Position numbers and translations under genes: made by a program
Notes under the pieces: generated by a model
What the model was told of the DNA's origin: nothing
Seen by the model: only the letters and a program-made list of their open reading frames with translations
Databases searched by the model: none
Source of the DNA: Heliocidaris tuberculata
Taxonomy: Eukaryota; Echinodermata; Echinoidea; Camarodonta; Echinometridae
Assembly: GCA_025618425.1 (NCBI GenBank)
Contig: CM046839.1
Span: 3,509,008-3,573,007 of the forward strand
DNA: 64,000 nucleotides
Reading direction: 5' to 3'
Shown: piece by piece, positions 35,405 to 48,907 of the stretch
Numbering within the stretch: the stretch's first letter is position 1
How the letters are laid out: every line of letters starts with the position of its first letter

Positions 35405-35903
35405 CGGTAAAGGATAAACATTGCACAAGAGACAATTTGAATTTGTTTTCGTCGATATTGAATTGCCCCCAGCAGATTATTTCTTCAAAAACATCCTCCG
35501 ATTTCAACATTTAATGAGGGTCATCTTGATTTATTCATGTGAATGGTACTTAGGCATGACTATAGACTGTGGAAGAGGAAAATGGGTTGTAAAAATAGCA
35601 TTATCTCCATCTTGGGCTGTTTCGTGTATACTAATGACTTATGACGTATCCAATAGACACGGTCTTTGCCCCACATCCACCGATCTCTACGAAAAAAAAA
35701 AATCCGTAGAGATCAGTGCCCACATCCCGTTTGAAGGCCCACAAAACATCAGGCTATACCTTTCATTGAGGGTATATTCTCTTCTCTTTCTTAGTATTAT
35801 TATGTTTGAGATATTACATTTTTTGTACATTCAGTTTCTGAGAACTTTCTATAAAGCTCGGAAAATCATTGCTGATGAATATTACGTAAAAATAAATAAA
35901 TAA
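35405..35903 (+). other. Longest non-repetitive open frame of the right half, probably not a gene
   Basis: A 160-codon stretch is open on the plus strand, but it begins at a TTG and has no motif, signal or splice context. In DNA of this composition one such frame per window is expected by chance. It also spans a perfect hairpin, GATCTCTACG (35682-35691) with CGTAGAGATC (35705-35714), separated by an A-rich loop. Confidence 0.5.
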
Positions 35904-36860
35904 CAATAATAATTTACTGCCTGCAGTTTCGCCTAGCGAAAGTGTTACTCTCTTTGAATGCAGAGACCACAAAAATTGCCATATAAAAATTACCACAAAA
36001 TATTTATTTTTGGTATTGATAAGGTGCGCCCAACGAATGTAGGATAAAACAAAACTCATTTCAAATTTTGGGTTAATCTTATATCCTGATAATTTTGAAA
36101 TATCCCCTTCTACTAACCTTTACCCGTGTCAACCTAAATCTCATAAAATTATCTGTCTCTATCACTCCCTGTACCCCCCCCCCCTCTCTTTCTGTCTGTC
36201 TGTCTCTCTCTCTCGCTATTCCGTATATCAACTGAAATAAGACAAATAGTACATTATTCAACATTTTTATCAAATTATGATTATTAATAATAATAAGCTG
36301 AAGCATTAAATCCCTACTAATCCCATGTAATGGTTAGATGGGATTAGCGGATAAATGTGAAGTGGGTATGTTGTGTTAGGAACACGTGCTGTGAAATGAC
36401 GCTGGGTATTGGTTACTCTATTTTGTAACAATTTTCAAGCTACACGTTTGTGATAGGCATGGACAATATCAGTCTTATGTATTTCTGAGTATTCCAACTC
36501 CCTTGGGTGGTCTGGTTTGAGAACATGTCTGACTGATTTTTTTTTTTTAAGAGTTTGATATGAGATTTTATCAATTCCCTCTATTAGCATATGCTCGACA
36601 TAATGCAAGATGAACGTTGTGTTCCAGGTTCAAACCGTGTCATCCACAAGATAAGTGGGTGAGTCTATGCGGAAAATCACCTTGTCCATGGGGGGGGGGG
36701 GGGTGCTTATAAATTATATCGTCAAAAAGAAAAGAGGATTGTAACCCCGGCCCCACGCCACCTTCCCGTTTGAAGGCTCAGAAAAAAAAGCATTTATTTA
36801 AGACTGCCAATGGTAGGTCTGGTCTATTCCATCCACTGCAAATGCACCGAAAAATGAACA

Positions 36861-36908
36861 TGCACCACCCCCCCCCCCCCAATAAAAGGGGGGGGGGTGG
36901 GGTGCGCT
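36861..36908. repeat. Poly-C / poly-G palindrome
   Basis: GCACCACC followed by more than 10 C, AATAAAA, about 10 G and GTGGGGTGC forms a near-perfect hairpin around a 7-nt A-rich loop. Confidence 0.85.
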
Positions 36909-37160
36909 TTGGCGGGTCTCCCCACCCGCTATGTAACTGGTGTCCCATAGAGATCCTGTATAGTATCACTTTCAAGGCGCTCTTGTGCACGGTGTCCAGA
37001 CAGCGCCCTCTGTCTTGTCATGTATTGAGAGTGCTATATTTTGGATAGATGAGATTAGAATGATCATGATAAAAAAAACAAATATTATTCCCAGTGTATA
37101 AAAGGGAATCACGATTCACACACAGTCCTAAGATCTCACAAAAATTAATGTCGTGAAAAA

Positions 37161-37177
37161 CCATCACCACCACCACC

Positions 37178-37211
<34 letters not shown>

Positions 37212-37360
37212 TTATCTTCACCATTATCATGTCATTATCATAATCGTTATCATAAAAATAATTATCATCATCATCATCATCAAATCCCCCTCATCGTCAT
37301 CATCAATATCATCATGGTCATCTTCTTCTTCACCGTAATCATCATCATCACCACTACTAT
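37161..37360. repeat. (CAC)n/(CAT)n trinucleotide array
   Basis: CAC units pass into CAT/ATC units, with interruptions, over about 200 bp. His- or Met-rich translations here are artefacts. Confidence 0.95.
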
Positions 37361-38150
37361 CTTGATATTTAATGCTGAACTCTTTCGGATACTATGTCAC
37401 TAGAATTTAATAACATTGTCATTATACCAGGAAACCAATCTCATGATTGATTGATTTGTGTTGGTTTGTAAATTTATAAAGTTTTCTGTTTATTAGCACT
37501 CTTGAGGCTAGGGCATGTACTATTAGCTTCCATGCACAGTTCCATCTTGTACTCATGGAATTATGAGCGATTCTAAGAATAGATAATTGATTGGCTCTTA
37601 ATGTATTGACATGTACAGCTCACCATTTTAGGAGACAGTCCAATTTATGTCAGGATGAAGAGTAATGATCAACATAATGGTCCAGGGATGCAAATAACGA
37701 GACATACAGTGGTAACGCATTTGCTTTATAAATAGAAAGGTACGCCATAATGGTCGTCTAAAAGTGATGCATGCCATTTCATTTGGTCAGGATAAAACAT
37801 GTTATCGTACTTAAAATGGCGAGAAGGCTAACAAACAAGTCAAGATCTGTGACATGCTTTACGTACATGTGAGGTCACGCTGTACGATGTACGTGGGAGC
37901 GATGATTTCCTCCACTTTTTAGTAAATGAATTCGTCAATTTATCTGGCTTTGCCTCTGTGGCGTTTTTCTTCCGCTAATGACCTTTCCGTACTTTGTAAA
38001 TTCTATTTTCTGACTGATATTCATTCACTTAGTAAATTTCCTTGAAAGCTTGGATTTATTGAGCGATTAATTTTAAACGAGCAAGAGAGTAACTGACGCA
38101 AGGCAACACAAGGGCTCGATAAAAACTCCCTTAGCAACCCTTTAAAAAAA
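37361..38150. other. Sequence without recognised gene
   Basis: AT-rich, with no repeat structure or exon recognised. Confidence 0.5.
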
Positions 38151-38156
38151 TATTAG

Positions 38157-38312
38157 AGACAGAAAGAGAAACAGAAAAAGAAAAAGTTAGAGAAAAAGGG
38201 AAGGAGACAAATTAGAGAGAGAGAGAGAGAGTGAGAGAGAGAGAGAAAAAAGAGAAAGAGAGAAGAGAGAGGGAGAGAGAGAGAGAGTGAGAGAGAGAAA
38301 GAAAGAGAGACG
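38157..38312. repeat. GA-rich purine tract
   Basis: About 155 bp of GA/GAAA repeats with short GT interruptions. Confidence 0.95.
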
Positions 38313-39115
38313 AGGACGGAGAAGCAGTCTTGAATATACTACTTTTATCAGAAGAAATTTCAAATTTTAACATATATCATAAGTTTATGAGGCGGGACAT
38401 TCTAGTAGACCGACGGCCCATGAGACCGACATTGTCAGTCTGGCGAACCCCTCAGATTGTCCCAAAGCGTGCGAGGACCGACATGTAGCCTTGTTCGATT
38501 GTATATGTTGTTCCCTTGAAAGTAGAAAATAGAATTCAACTTCAATTTCAAATTGAAATTAATTTCTAATTGTAATGATATTACAAACATCCGAATGACC
38601 ATCGCTTCATACCGATGTTCCTTTTTATTCGGGATTTAAAAAGTTATTTGAACTGTTTTAAAGTCCTAAAATTGAATACTATCAAGCCTATGGTTCGGAG
38701 AAAAAACTATAACATAACTCAAAAACAAAAACAGAAAAAAAAAGTTGTGCCTTAAGGTATCTTCGGTCATTTGGGATTCTCCATTGAAAGATAGAAGTGA
38801 TTGGACATGCATTTTTTATGTTGTAAAATTGCCATCATGCCAATTCCATGGTTACAAAAAGAGATGCCCTTTATGACGTCAAGGGCAATATAAGAGTAAG
38901 GATTCTGAAAAATATATGGGTCATCATGAGTGATAATTTTATAATTTTATCGATTTACTGACTTAAGAGACTTTCTGAGCTGATTATTTTTGGGGTAACC
39001 TTTATATGTTGGAGCGCCATGAGCGTCACAGCGTAACGGACCTGAGCGGATACAAGAAGCCACCATAATTATTATTATTATCATAACCATGCAACACCAA
39101 ATGGAATTCCTTGTA

Positions 39116-39325
39116 CACTCAAAAAAAGGATTGGTCAAAAGAACCAATGTGTTGGTGAATATGTGTCCGACCAAAAAGTTGGTTGAAATCAACCAAAACT
39201 TTGGTACATTTTAACCAATAATTTGGTAATATTGACCATCATATTGGTCAATCTTCACCAATATTTTTGGTCGGACACATATTCACCAACACATTGGTTA
39301 TTTTGACCAATCTTTTTTTAGAGTG
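39116..39325. mobile_element. 210-bp palindromic MITE with TA target duplication
   Basis: Left CACTCAAAAAAAGGATTGG and right CCAATCTTTTTTTAGAGTG are inverted. The arms extend about 60 bp through CCAATGTGTTGGTGAATATG and TGTCCGACCAAAAA, and the centre is made of further TTGGT/ACCAA words. TA lies at both boundaries (39114-39115 and 39326-39327). The CACT(C/..)AAAAAA terminus with a TA target fits Tc1/mariner-type MITEs. Confidence 0.9.
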
Positions 39326-39839
39326 TAATTATGACATGAAAGTGTTATAGTCAAGATCTTTAATTTGTGTTTGCTTCTTCCTTGTTAACATTTAATAACA
39401 AGTTCTTATGGTATATCATATCTAACAAAATGAGGGCGATTCCAGTTATACATTAAGTGAAGTTTGGCCACAAACCTTTTTGAGAAAAACATACCTTTTT
39501 GTAAACTCCACTTCAATGCCCAAGAGAACACGACATTGCATAATTTATTTAGACGTCCCATCTCATCATTTTCTTGAAAGATTGAGAGATTTATTTTCTT
39601 ATAAGGGTGCACTTCTTATGATGATTAGCTGTGACTGAATTCATAGCAAGCATTTTCTTCTTGCTCTTCAAGAGTTAGGAAATAAGTCATAATTATAAAG
39701 TTATGTCAAAACGGTCTGCTATTTTAAAGTGATTGATTAACTTCGTGAAAAATTGTAAAATCAGCTCAAATGCCAGTGAATTGTGTGTAGTCCTCTAACT
39801 ACATATATAATGAAGGATATGTGAAAGTATGAGAGAAAA

Positions 39840-39990
39840 TGGAACCCGTTTACTATCCTAAAAAAGAGAAAATCGCGATCAATCGCTAGCGCAAGTCGCT
39901 CGGCTTCTTCGCTGCGCTGCAGTCACAAAAACCAAGCACCAGCGCTTGGCGATTTCAGAGCGGGTTTCCAGCCTGTACGGTATTCTGTGA
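39840..39990. other. Locally CpG-rich segment
   Basis: CGATCAATCGCTAGCGC to CTTCGCTGCGCTGCAG is richer in CpG than its neighbours. It resembles interior parts of hAT-like repeats (compare GCTCGCTTCGCGTGCTC at 31625) more than an exon. Confidence 0.35.
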
Positions 39991-40244
39991 TAGAGCGAGG
40001 TATGCCAACCGTAAGAGTTCTTTAGGGTTCGGTGGTACTCTATCCCGACATCAATGTTCAATCGTAAATATCTTGATATATAAACGACCGATCAGCTTAT
40101 AAAACTCAGGCGATTTCTGTCTGAGCTAAAGGTTTGCAATTATGATAATACAGCATTAGCTGGAACAGTGATTTTTTTTTTCAATCCTGGGCAAAGTTAA
40201 TCAATGCCTTTAAAATCCCATTAACCTAACCATTCATGAAATTC

Positions 40245-40410
40245 ATTATGTCATTTCATTTTATTTAATTTCATGTCATTACATTTCATTTCGTTTTAAT
40301 TCATTTCCTTTCGTTTTATTTCTTTTCATTTCATTTCGTTTCGTTTTATTTCGTTATATTTCGTTTTATTTCGTTTCATTTCATTCCATTCCATTCCATT
40401 CCATTATTTC
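40245..40410. repeat. (ATTTC)n pentanucleotide array
   Basis: About 165 bp of TTTCA/TTTCG/TTTTA pentamers ending in five ATTCC units. Confidence 0.93.
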
Positions 40411-40959
40411 AACGTCCCATCTATCTGTTCTATATGATTTGTGTAAGCATAGAAAACATTCAGACATCTCACGGTTTGCAACGGACATATAAGTTTGGTA
40501 AGGAATAAACCATTGCAAATTTGGCGGGACAAGCCCCACCCCATGCACCCACCCCTCCTGCGTATGGTTGTGTGAGAGCAGGGTGGTGGAAGAGACAGAG
40601 ATTAGACTATATACTGCGAATGCACAAGCTAGGTCAAGGTGGTCGCCCATCCTTTTGTTGAACGTGAAGCTATAATGATAGCGCCCATGGGATTGGTCGA
40701 GGAAATATGATTAACAGGAACAGGTGCTCTACGCCAGGCTAAATAGTGCCAGAACTGATAGACTTTTAGAAATAAGCCTGTTCCCACCGTTAACTGTATG
40801 AAGTAAAGGCCCGATAGGCCTATCTAATAAATGATACTTTAAAAAATTAATCCGCTTTCTATAATCTTCGCTAGGACCCGTGGTATAGTGTGGTTCTAGC
40901 TATTGCAGAGGCATTGTTGATAAAGGGGGCAACTGGGAGGCACCGATCTTGTTCAAACG

Positions 40960-41572
40960 TGGGTCACATTTTGACCGATAACGATAACGATAACGATAAC
41001 GATATTTTTCATACCCTGTGTACACCCGTAGAGCTGCCCTACTATTAACAGACACGATCATTCTCACAGGTTAATTATTTTTTTCATGTTCATAAGTTTT
41101 TATTCTTTTCTCTCATAAAGAAAATTGTACATAATTTGTAACATTTCATACAATATTACAAATAATCCTCACATAAATATAACTGCTAACCGAAGTTTCA
41201 CATTTCAAAACAATGATACAAATAAACTTTCATGTAAAATATATTTGCGAATAGAACTACACATTTCAAGAAGAAAAAGATTGATATATTCAAGTTACAC
41301 ATTTCATTACAAAACAAAATAATACAAATAAAAATGACAACTGAAATTCATTTTCTCATAAACAAATCGCAAATAAAGATTTACATTTCATATGAATTTG
41401 CTTTACTAGTAATAGTCTTTATTTAAAAATATATCATTAGGTCCTATTACAAACTAGCAATTGAATTTTAACAATTTTTCACAATAGTTTTTCCCCCATT
41501 TCCTTCAGAAAGAAGAAGAATTGATTGAAAATCTCGTTATCGTTAGTGTTGTCGGTCAAATGTGACCAAGCC
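40960..41572. mobile_element. Foldback MITE, CGATAACG-arm family, copy 2 (interrupted)
   Basis: Left end GGGTCACATTTTGACC leads to four CGATAA units; the right end has CTCGTTATCG...GTCGGTCAAATGTGACCAA. The loop sequence GAGCTGCCCTACTATTAACA is identical to copy 1 at 8553. A block of about 450 bp (about 41070-41520) separates the loop from the right arm and is absent from copies 1 and 3. Confidence 0.8.
41110..41400. repeat. Degenerate ACATTTCA...ACAAATAAA repeat within the interrupted MITE
   Basis: (C/A)ACATTTCA recurs at about 41140, 41199, 41261, 41303 and 41379, usually followed by ACAA..TACAAATAA. Spacing varies (about 42-76 bp). The material seems to have inserted into, or expanded inside, the element. 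Confidence 0.65.
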
Positions 41573-42104
41573 TTAAGTTAAAAAAAAAAAAAAAAAAAGG
41601 TGAAAGAACAAGGCCATAGAGTGAGCGTTGCCGCTAGTAAATGACGATATACAACAACCCACAGGAGAATCCAATGAACCATCATCATCGCAAAGTAAGC
41701 GAACCTAGTATAAATCAATATGTGGTAGGCATGAAATGAAGGCTGAAGGACATTTACATAAATCAGAAATTTATTTCATATTTCCATTTTGTCCCCATGT
41801 AATCCCTCTATCTTAAAGTGCAAAATAATTTTTTTTCTAGAGTTGAAGGAGAAGAGTTCTGATAAGATGAAAAATAATGGGGGAGCGTTTTTGCTCTGAT
41901 CATTCTAATGTGGAAAAGTAGCAATGTCACTTGAAAAGGATTGCACCTGAAATGCTCTCACATTTCAAATATAACCAGAAAGAATAGTTTAAAACCTTTA
42001 AACAGTTTTGATGCCTCATGTCTGTGAAACCCCATATACCCATCTAAGTATTGCGCTCTTCCTAGATTGTTATTTACATTTATATTTACTCGTCAGATTT
42101 TGTT

Positions 42105-42116
42105 TTTTGTTTTTTG

Positions 42117-42148
<32 letters not shown>

Positions 42149-42162
42149 GTTTTTTGTTTTGG
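42105..42162. repeat. (TTTTG)n microsatellite
   Basis: T/G pentamer array with longer T and G interruptions. Confidence 0.93.
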
Positions 42163-42713
42163 GGTTTTTTTTTTAAATATTTTTTTATAACAGTTTAATT
42201 ATTCCAGAATCTCAAAATACGCAATTACATGATTAACTATTCTGAATAATGTCTAGATTTATACATTTTCTTTTACACTTTAATTGCCTGTCATTTTTTT
42301 CATCATCTCAAGTTTCAGTAAGTGCACAAACAACCTCGTCTTGGAAACCAACGTCATGCAGAACAGCTAGAAAATAGTGCAGAGAAGGATTTTTCAAAAA
42401 TACATTGATTGAAAACAAGCTTGAGCCGAAAACACAGAATTCGTCAATGTTCGAACTTTGATGACGCAAGAGTTGTTTTTTTTGAGAGAGCGTTATGAAG
42501 ATGGCGGTGATAAAATCAGACAATGATCTACATGTGTTTATGGCCTCGTGACACAGGCTAAAAAGAGACGTCATTGTGTGCTAGATGATGATGAAGGTTT
42601 TCATTTATAATGATAAGGATAGACTATCGTAGGATTGGAGCAGACAACAATAACGAGGTGATGAACTTTTCCTTTTTTTAATATCAAGCCGTAGCTTGGT
42701 CCTATGTTTACAC

Positions 42714-42732
42714 CTCTCTCTCTCTCTTTCTT

Positions 42733-42793
<61 letters not shown>

Positions 42794-42832
42794 CACTCTC
42801 TCCCTCTCTCATTCCATCTTTTTCTCTATCTC

Positions 42833-42866
<34 letters not shown>

Positions 42867-42875
42867 CCTCTTTCT
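42714..42875. repeat. Compound (CT)n-(AC)n-(CT)n microsatellite
   Basis: CT array, about 30 bp of AC, then interrupted CT/TTTC sequence. Confidence 0.95.
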
Positions 42876-43361
42876 ACTGTTATTCAACTTTTTATTTTCA
42901 TCTGTCCCCACTTCTTAAAATATTTTCTATCTCTCTTGTATTTTACTCTTCAAAAGTTCTATTCTTGGTTAAAAGAAAACAACAAACAAATCATCAACAT
43001 CACAACCAAATAAATTTTTAAAAGTACATCATAACAAAATAATGAAAAAAGGGAAGGTTTGTAGTCTGACCGTATGATTATACAACTCTAGATGGTTATA
43101 TACATTATGCACAATAAATATTTAATCAATATCGAACACATCAAAATCCCCAAGGAATCATTTCAAGTCAAATGATGAGATTATAAAACAGAGCAGAAAT
43201 TGGGGTATTATATACCATGCAGATTAAAGCGTTTTCAAAATAAACATGAATATTATTGGCAGAGAAATTTGAAATCATATGATGTTCCACCATACGCCCA
43301 AAGAGTCAAAATAGACGACAGCATTCTCCACAATATGGGCAGATATTTTGAGTACTGACAA

Positions 43362-43731
<370 letters not shown>

Positions 43732-44031
43732 AAAGCAAGAGAAATTGTTTTCATTATGATAGAGATAAGTTTACAAGCAGGGAAAATAATGTGAGAGAAT
43801 TGGGATTTCAGTAGAAATTACTACCACCCCTATCTCTTATAATTATGACTATACTGAATGAAATGACTTACGACCAATGAGCGTCGAATTTTCGCGGGTA
43901 TCAAATTACTGTACCTTCTTTGGGTGTAAGGTCCCATTCTATAAATATTCTATAGATATTCATATTCTATAAATATAACAGCCCTTAAAATTTCGAATAT
44001 AGACATGATTCTTATAATTTTGTCATATCTT

Positions 44032-44157
44032 GGGCCTGTAACATAAAGAGATAAATCAATCTTACGATTGATATCAATCTTAAGTCTATGGCAAACCATG
44101 TACTGAAGAGTTACAATTGATCGTAAGATTGATTGTATCTCTTTATGTTACAGGCCC
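44032..44157. mobile_element. GGGCC-ATAAA-type MITE, copy 3
   Basis: GGGCCTGTAACATAAAGAGA at the left faces TCTCTTTATGTTACAGGCCC at the right. ATCAATCTTACGATTGAT and ATCGTAAGATTGAT extend the arms. Length is 126 bp. Confidence 0.87.
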
Positions 44158-44391
44158 CAGGTCAAGTAAAAATGTGAGAAGATTCATGTAGTCACGGTCC
44201 ATCTTTAGAGAAATTATTACTAGATGGCGCTCTATCGCCTATGTCTTCACTCATGTCCTTGAACTGAAAAGAAATATTTCACTATTTTCACTTAGCATTG
44301 GCTCCTGTCACGTAAAACTAGGATCAAAATTGAACATGCTTCGCGGGCAGCACGGTAGTCATGACGGTAGTCAGTGTGTCTGTCTGTGCGC

Positions 44392-44426
44392 ATGTGTGTG
44401 TGTGTGTGTGTGGGGGGGGGGGGGGT
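44392..44426. repeat. (GT)n followed by poly-G
   Basis: About 20 bp of GT and about 15 G. Confidence 0.93.
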
Positions 44427-44649
44427 GAGGAACCCCCTTTCAATTTCAAGATTGCAGATTGTTTTATTTCGATCTGAATTATGAGATTTTGCCGGTAGGC
44501 CTCCATGCAATGGGGTGGGTTCCTTTCATAGAACGTAGCGCTATAAATTTTTTTTTTCTTTCTAGTACTGTAATCATACCCTTATTACCTTGATCTCTTT
44601 TCCATGTGGAAGTGCTCATTCACAATATAATCCCACAAAAATAGAATTG

Positions 44650-45135
<486 letters not shown>

Positions 45136-46657
45136 GGTACCCTCTGATATTATATTTTTGATTCCTTTCCTCTATGCTCGCAAACGGGGATGGAGACCTA
45201 CGCCTTCCCCGCCCATGCGCTCCCTGCCCTCATGTATATTGGATTCACGACTATGAACGACTTGAGACCATGCAGAATGAATCAGTTTGTGATTATAAAA
45301 TTAATTCGTGACAGAGAAACGTCGTAAATCAAAACGAATCCAGGAAGGAAGATTATAATGACGCTTGATCAGCCATTTCATGCGAAATCGTTAAACTTTA
45401 TGAATCACTTTTAACCCACTGAATAAATATTTATGCAATTATGAGATACAACGGATGGGTGTTTTGTTAGTTGATCATTATAATTATCTCAAACGATATA
45501 AAATGACAATAGACCACACCATTGTCTTGTGATTTGTGGCCTGTATCGGATAAACGTTGGTTGTTAAAATAAGAAAACTTTCATTGAGCCCGTGTAAGTA
45601 CTTTGTATCATCCCGAGGAGAGATTTGTGTGAAATAAACGAAAAATGGTGCGATGTGTAAATAAATAATTTCTAACAAGATATTGAGACAAGACAATTAG
45701 CTTTTCAGAAATTTTAACTAGGTTTTCTAAGAACACGTCATCTAAACTCTTAAGGGAAACAAAATTGAATTTAAAAAAAAATGAAAGCAAAAAGTATGCA
45801 GAGAAAAGGCTATAGGATCAATGAAAATTTAAGAAAAATGTGACACACAAAAAACAAGGCATGTTTTGGCAGATGTATATGAGAGTTTCAATCTCACACC
45901 TGTACCAGGTGAATATACTTCTCCTTTGTTTTGTACCCCCGAATGACCCCAAATATCACATTCCTTTCATGTCTGTAAGAGGGGTAGACTAATTTGATAA
46001 AGGGTGATACAGGATACCTCATTACCCTGAATACATCTTCACCATATCTGCATGCCTGAGGAAAACGTTTTTTGGGATATACACATTTTATGCATCACAC
46101 AAAGTGGAAATAACCAGAATCACTTCAGTTATGCGTGAGCTTACATATTTGGTTGAAGAAAAAAAATTAAGGTTTTATAAAAATAAAAATAGTTATTTCG
46201 TATTTAATATAATTTCAATCATATACTGTGATATGATTGAAATTTCCTGATATACAGTTTGTTGGAGGAGTATTTGGTAAAATAATGCATGTAGTATGTA
46301 TATAATAGTTGAACACACACCTACTTGTTGATCAGATTAATGACTACAAATTTATACACTGTTTGATTTTCATACTACATATGATAAATGTTAGATATCC
46401 AATTATATTCAACTTGTCATTTTCCAGTGTTGCTTGTATAACTTATTCTAAAAAACAAACGAAAAAATGATATTTTAAGAATTGAAAAGGAGAGACATAT
46501 TGGGAAACATAAAAATCGCTTTTGTTGTACATTTTACTGGAAAATGTATCTACGTCATCGTTGCTTGTTTTTCAACTTTTTTAATGTCGTGTAAATGTCA
46601 CAATGCTAGTTGTTTGTTTTCTCGGCAGCCTTGATTATGACACTTTGGACTCCTTAG
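45136..46657. other. AT-rich sequence, no gene seen
   Basis: No exon, RNA gene or structured repeat was supported. Confidence 0.5.
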
Positions 46658-46665
46658 AAAATGGT

Positions 46666-47353
46666 CAGTGGCGTACCTATGGGGTGGGGCAGGGGGAAAC
46701 GTACCCCATGCGGCACTTGAAGGGGTGCAAAAATCCCCTCAAAAGACAGAAAGAGAGGGGGAGAAAATGAAAATAATTATGAACTTTAAGGCATGCGCTG
46801 CTATCCGCAGGGTAAAGTGCATTATAAATACAATCTTTTGAGGTTTTAAAACGCAAAACTTTCTAAAGCTCGGTCGCTTTGCTCTCTCGCATACAATGTT
46901 GTTTAAAATCTCATAATTCAGCGCCGCCCCATTAGGATATAATTTATAAAAGCACTTTTAAAGGGTTCTAAATTTAAAGTAAACATATAATTCTTGTTGA
47001 TTTGCTCCCCATTGCATACTTTTCACTTTTTACATATCGTCCCCTAACATAGCGAAATTCCTTTATTTCACCTGGATTTTCGGTAATTTTGCGCCCCATT
47101 TTAGGAAGAAGTGAACAAAAAAGCATCTATCAATATTCAAAATTTTGAACTGTATAGTTCCATGTAGTGCTTCCTTGTTAATTTTCCAGTGCATAAAATG
47201 CAGAAGAGTAACAATTTTTAGGGTAAAAAATGTAAACAAGTCGCTTCCCTCCCTCGCTGATACAGTTACCTATAAGTTTAGACGAGGGGGGGGGGGGGGG
47301 GGGGGGCTCAATTTCATTTTCCCCAGGCGTCATTTTCCCGAAATACGCCACTG
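46666..47353. mobile_element. hAT-like non-autonomous element, 688 bp
   Basis: Left CAGTGGCGTACCTATGG and right ATACGCCACTG share a 10-bp perfect inverted terminus (CAGTGGCGTA). Flanks are AAAATGGT (46658-46665) and TAAATGGT (47354-47361), an 8-bp target duplication with one mismatch. A G-run of more than 20 lies at 47286-47306. No transposase frame. Confidence 0.87.
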
Positions 47354-47513
47354 TAAATGGTATAGTATATGGGATCATATTTTACTATAAACTATGATTT
47401 TCTTTATTTCGAGATTGAAAATGACTCCATTGCACACAAGTTAGAGGCAACGTATCCAGAGATGAGAATTCATGAGTACGCCCTCTACCTGTTTCATGCG
47501 CGCATCGTCTTCA

Positions 47514-47546
<33 letters not shown>

Positions 47547-47691
47547 AGAAGAAGAAGAAGAAGAAGAAGAAGAAGAAGAAGAAGAAGAAGAAGAAGAAGA
47601 AGAAGAAGAAGAAGAAGAAGAAGAAGAAGAAGAAGAAGAAGAAGAAGAAGAAGAAGAAGAAGAAGAAGAAGAAGAGAAGAAGAAGAAGAAG

Positions 47692-47723
<32 letters not shown>

Positions 47724-47850
47724 GAGGCAGAAGTAGATATTCAAGTAGAAGAAGAAGAAGAAGAAGAAGAAGAAGAAGAAGAAGAAGAAGAAGAAGAAGA
47801 AGAAGAAGAAGAAGAAGAAGAAGAAGAAGAAGAAGAAGAAGAAGAAGAAA
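47514..47850. repeat. (CAT)n then very long (GAA)n array
   Basis: Nine CAT units run into about 310 bp of GAA/AAG with one degenerate island at 47718-47748. GAA/TTC arrays of this length can form triplexes. Confidence 0.98.
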
Positions 47851-48054
47851 TTGATAATCCAATCTTTTGATCATAAAATAATCTATAAATGTTTTACTTG
47901 AAGATAAACTGTATTAGGCGCTATATAAAAATTTTGTATGTAATTATCATTGAGAGATATAACTGTTACCATTCTTAAAAAGTGTTGTCGCAGTCATACG
48001 CTTCAAATGTGAAGTAAATTTATTGCAGTTCGAAACAAAGCGACTATAATATTT

Positions 48055-48150
48055 AGTGTCTTTTATTTATTTCATTTATTAAACATCATTGATTTACATC
48101 AATATGCTGTTCATCAACATATTATAGAGTATAAATACATAATCATGCAC
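48055..48150 (-). mobile_element. Dispersed retroelement 3'-end-like repeat, copy 3
   Basis: TTTATTAAACATCATTGATT, TACATCAATATGCTGTTCAT and ATTATAGAGTATAAATACAT match the segment at 51790-51875 with few changes. Confidence 0.6.
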
Positions 48151-48169
48151 GTCTTAACGAACGCTGTCT

Positions 48170-48345
48170 ACTTAAGGGTTTAATTGTTTATTTGATTGTT
48201 TGTTTTCTCTCAGTTCTTTTATGTTGTAAACATTGATATGATTTGTAACTATTTTTAAATGTGTGTGGACCCCTCTGAACACCCACTGAAGTTGAAAGGG
48301 TAATCCACCCCACATTTTAAATGAATAAATAAAAAAAAATAGCTT
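48170..48345 (+). mobile_element. Probable non-LTR element 3' end
   Basis: GTGTGGACCCCTCTGAACAC then GGGTAATCCACCCCACATTT and a terminal AATGAATAAATA-A9 tail. The layout is that of a LINE 3' UTR with a short A-rich repeat. No ORF is attached. Confidence 0.45.
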
Positions 48346-48845
48346 TGACAGTATTCATGCGTTAAATTTGCTGACCAAAATGGTAGTTACCTGTGGTTTA
48401 AAACTACAGAGTGAAACCAATTTAACGTATATCTCTATGTGATATTTATTTCATTTTCACGGACAAACGAATTATTTTTTATTTGTTAAAAACCACAACC
48501 TCACTTTTGATTCTCAATGCCTCAACTTTTTAATTTACCACATCAAACCAGGAAATTAGTAATATACATCTAGTGACGAAATTAAACTAAATAATGTTAG
48601 AGGTTATTGATTGATGTATTTGAGAATAGAAGCCGAGACTGGCATTTGATGATCAGACTACTTGTACTTGCATATAAGGTGAGTTTCCGCATAGATTTGT
48701 TTGTAGGCCTATATGACTTCCGTAATATAAACATTTCCTTATAAAAACTAGACTGATGTATATGCAAAAAAGAGCATTTGGATGATAAGCCTATAACATA
48801 TCTTAAGTAAGTCAATCAGCCTGCAATTTGGTTAGATCTTTATCA

Positions 48846-48875
48846 TGGGCCGCGGAACCGGGGGGGGGGTGGCTG

Positions 48876-48907
<32 letters not shown>

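Noticed and set aside
35421..35903. 160-codon plus-strand frame
   Set aside because: Non-ATG start, no motif or splice context, and within chance expectation for AT-rich 64 kb.
47369..47874. Lys/Arg/Glu-rich frames up to 161 codons on both strands
   Set aside because: Translations of the GAA array.
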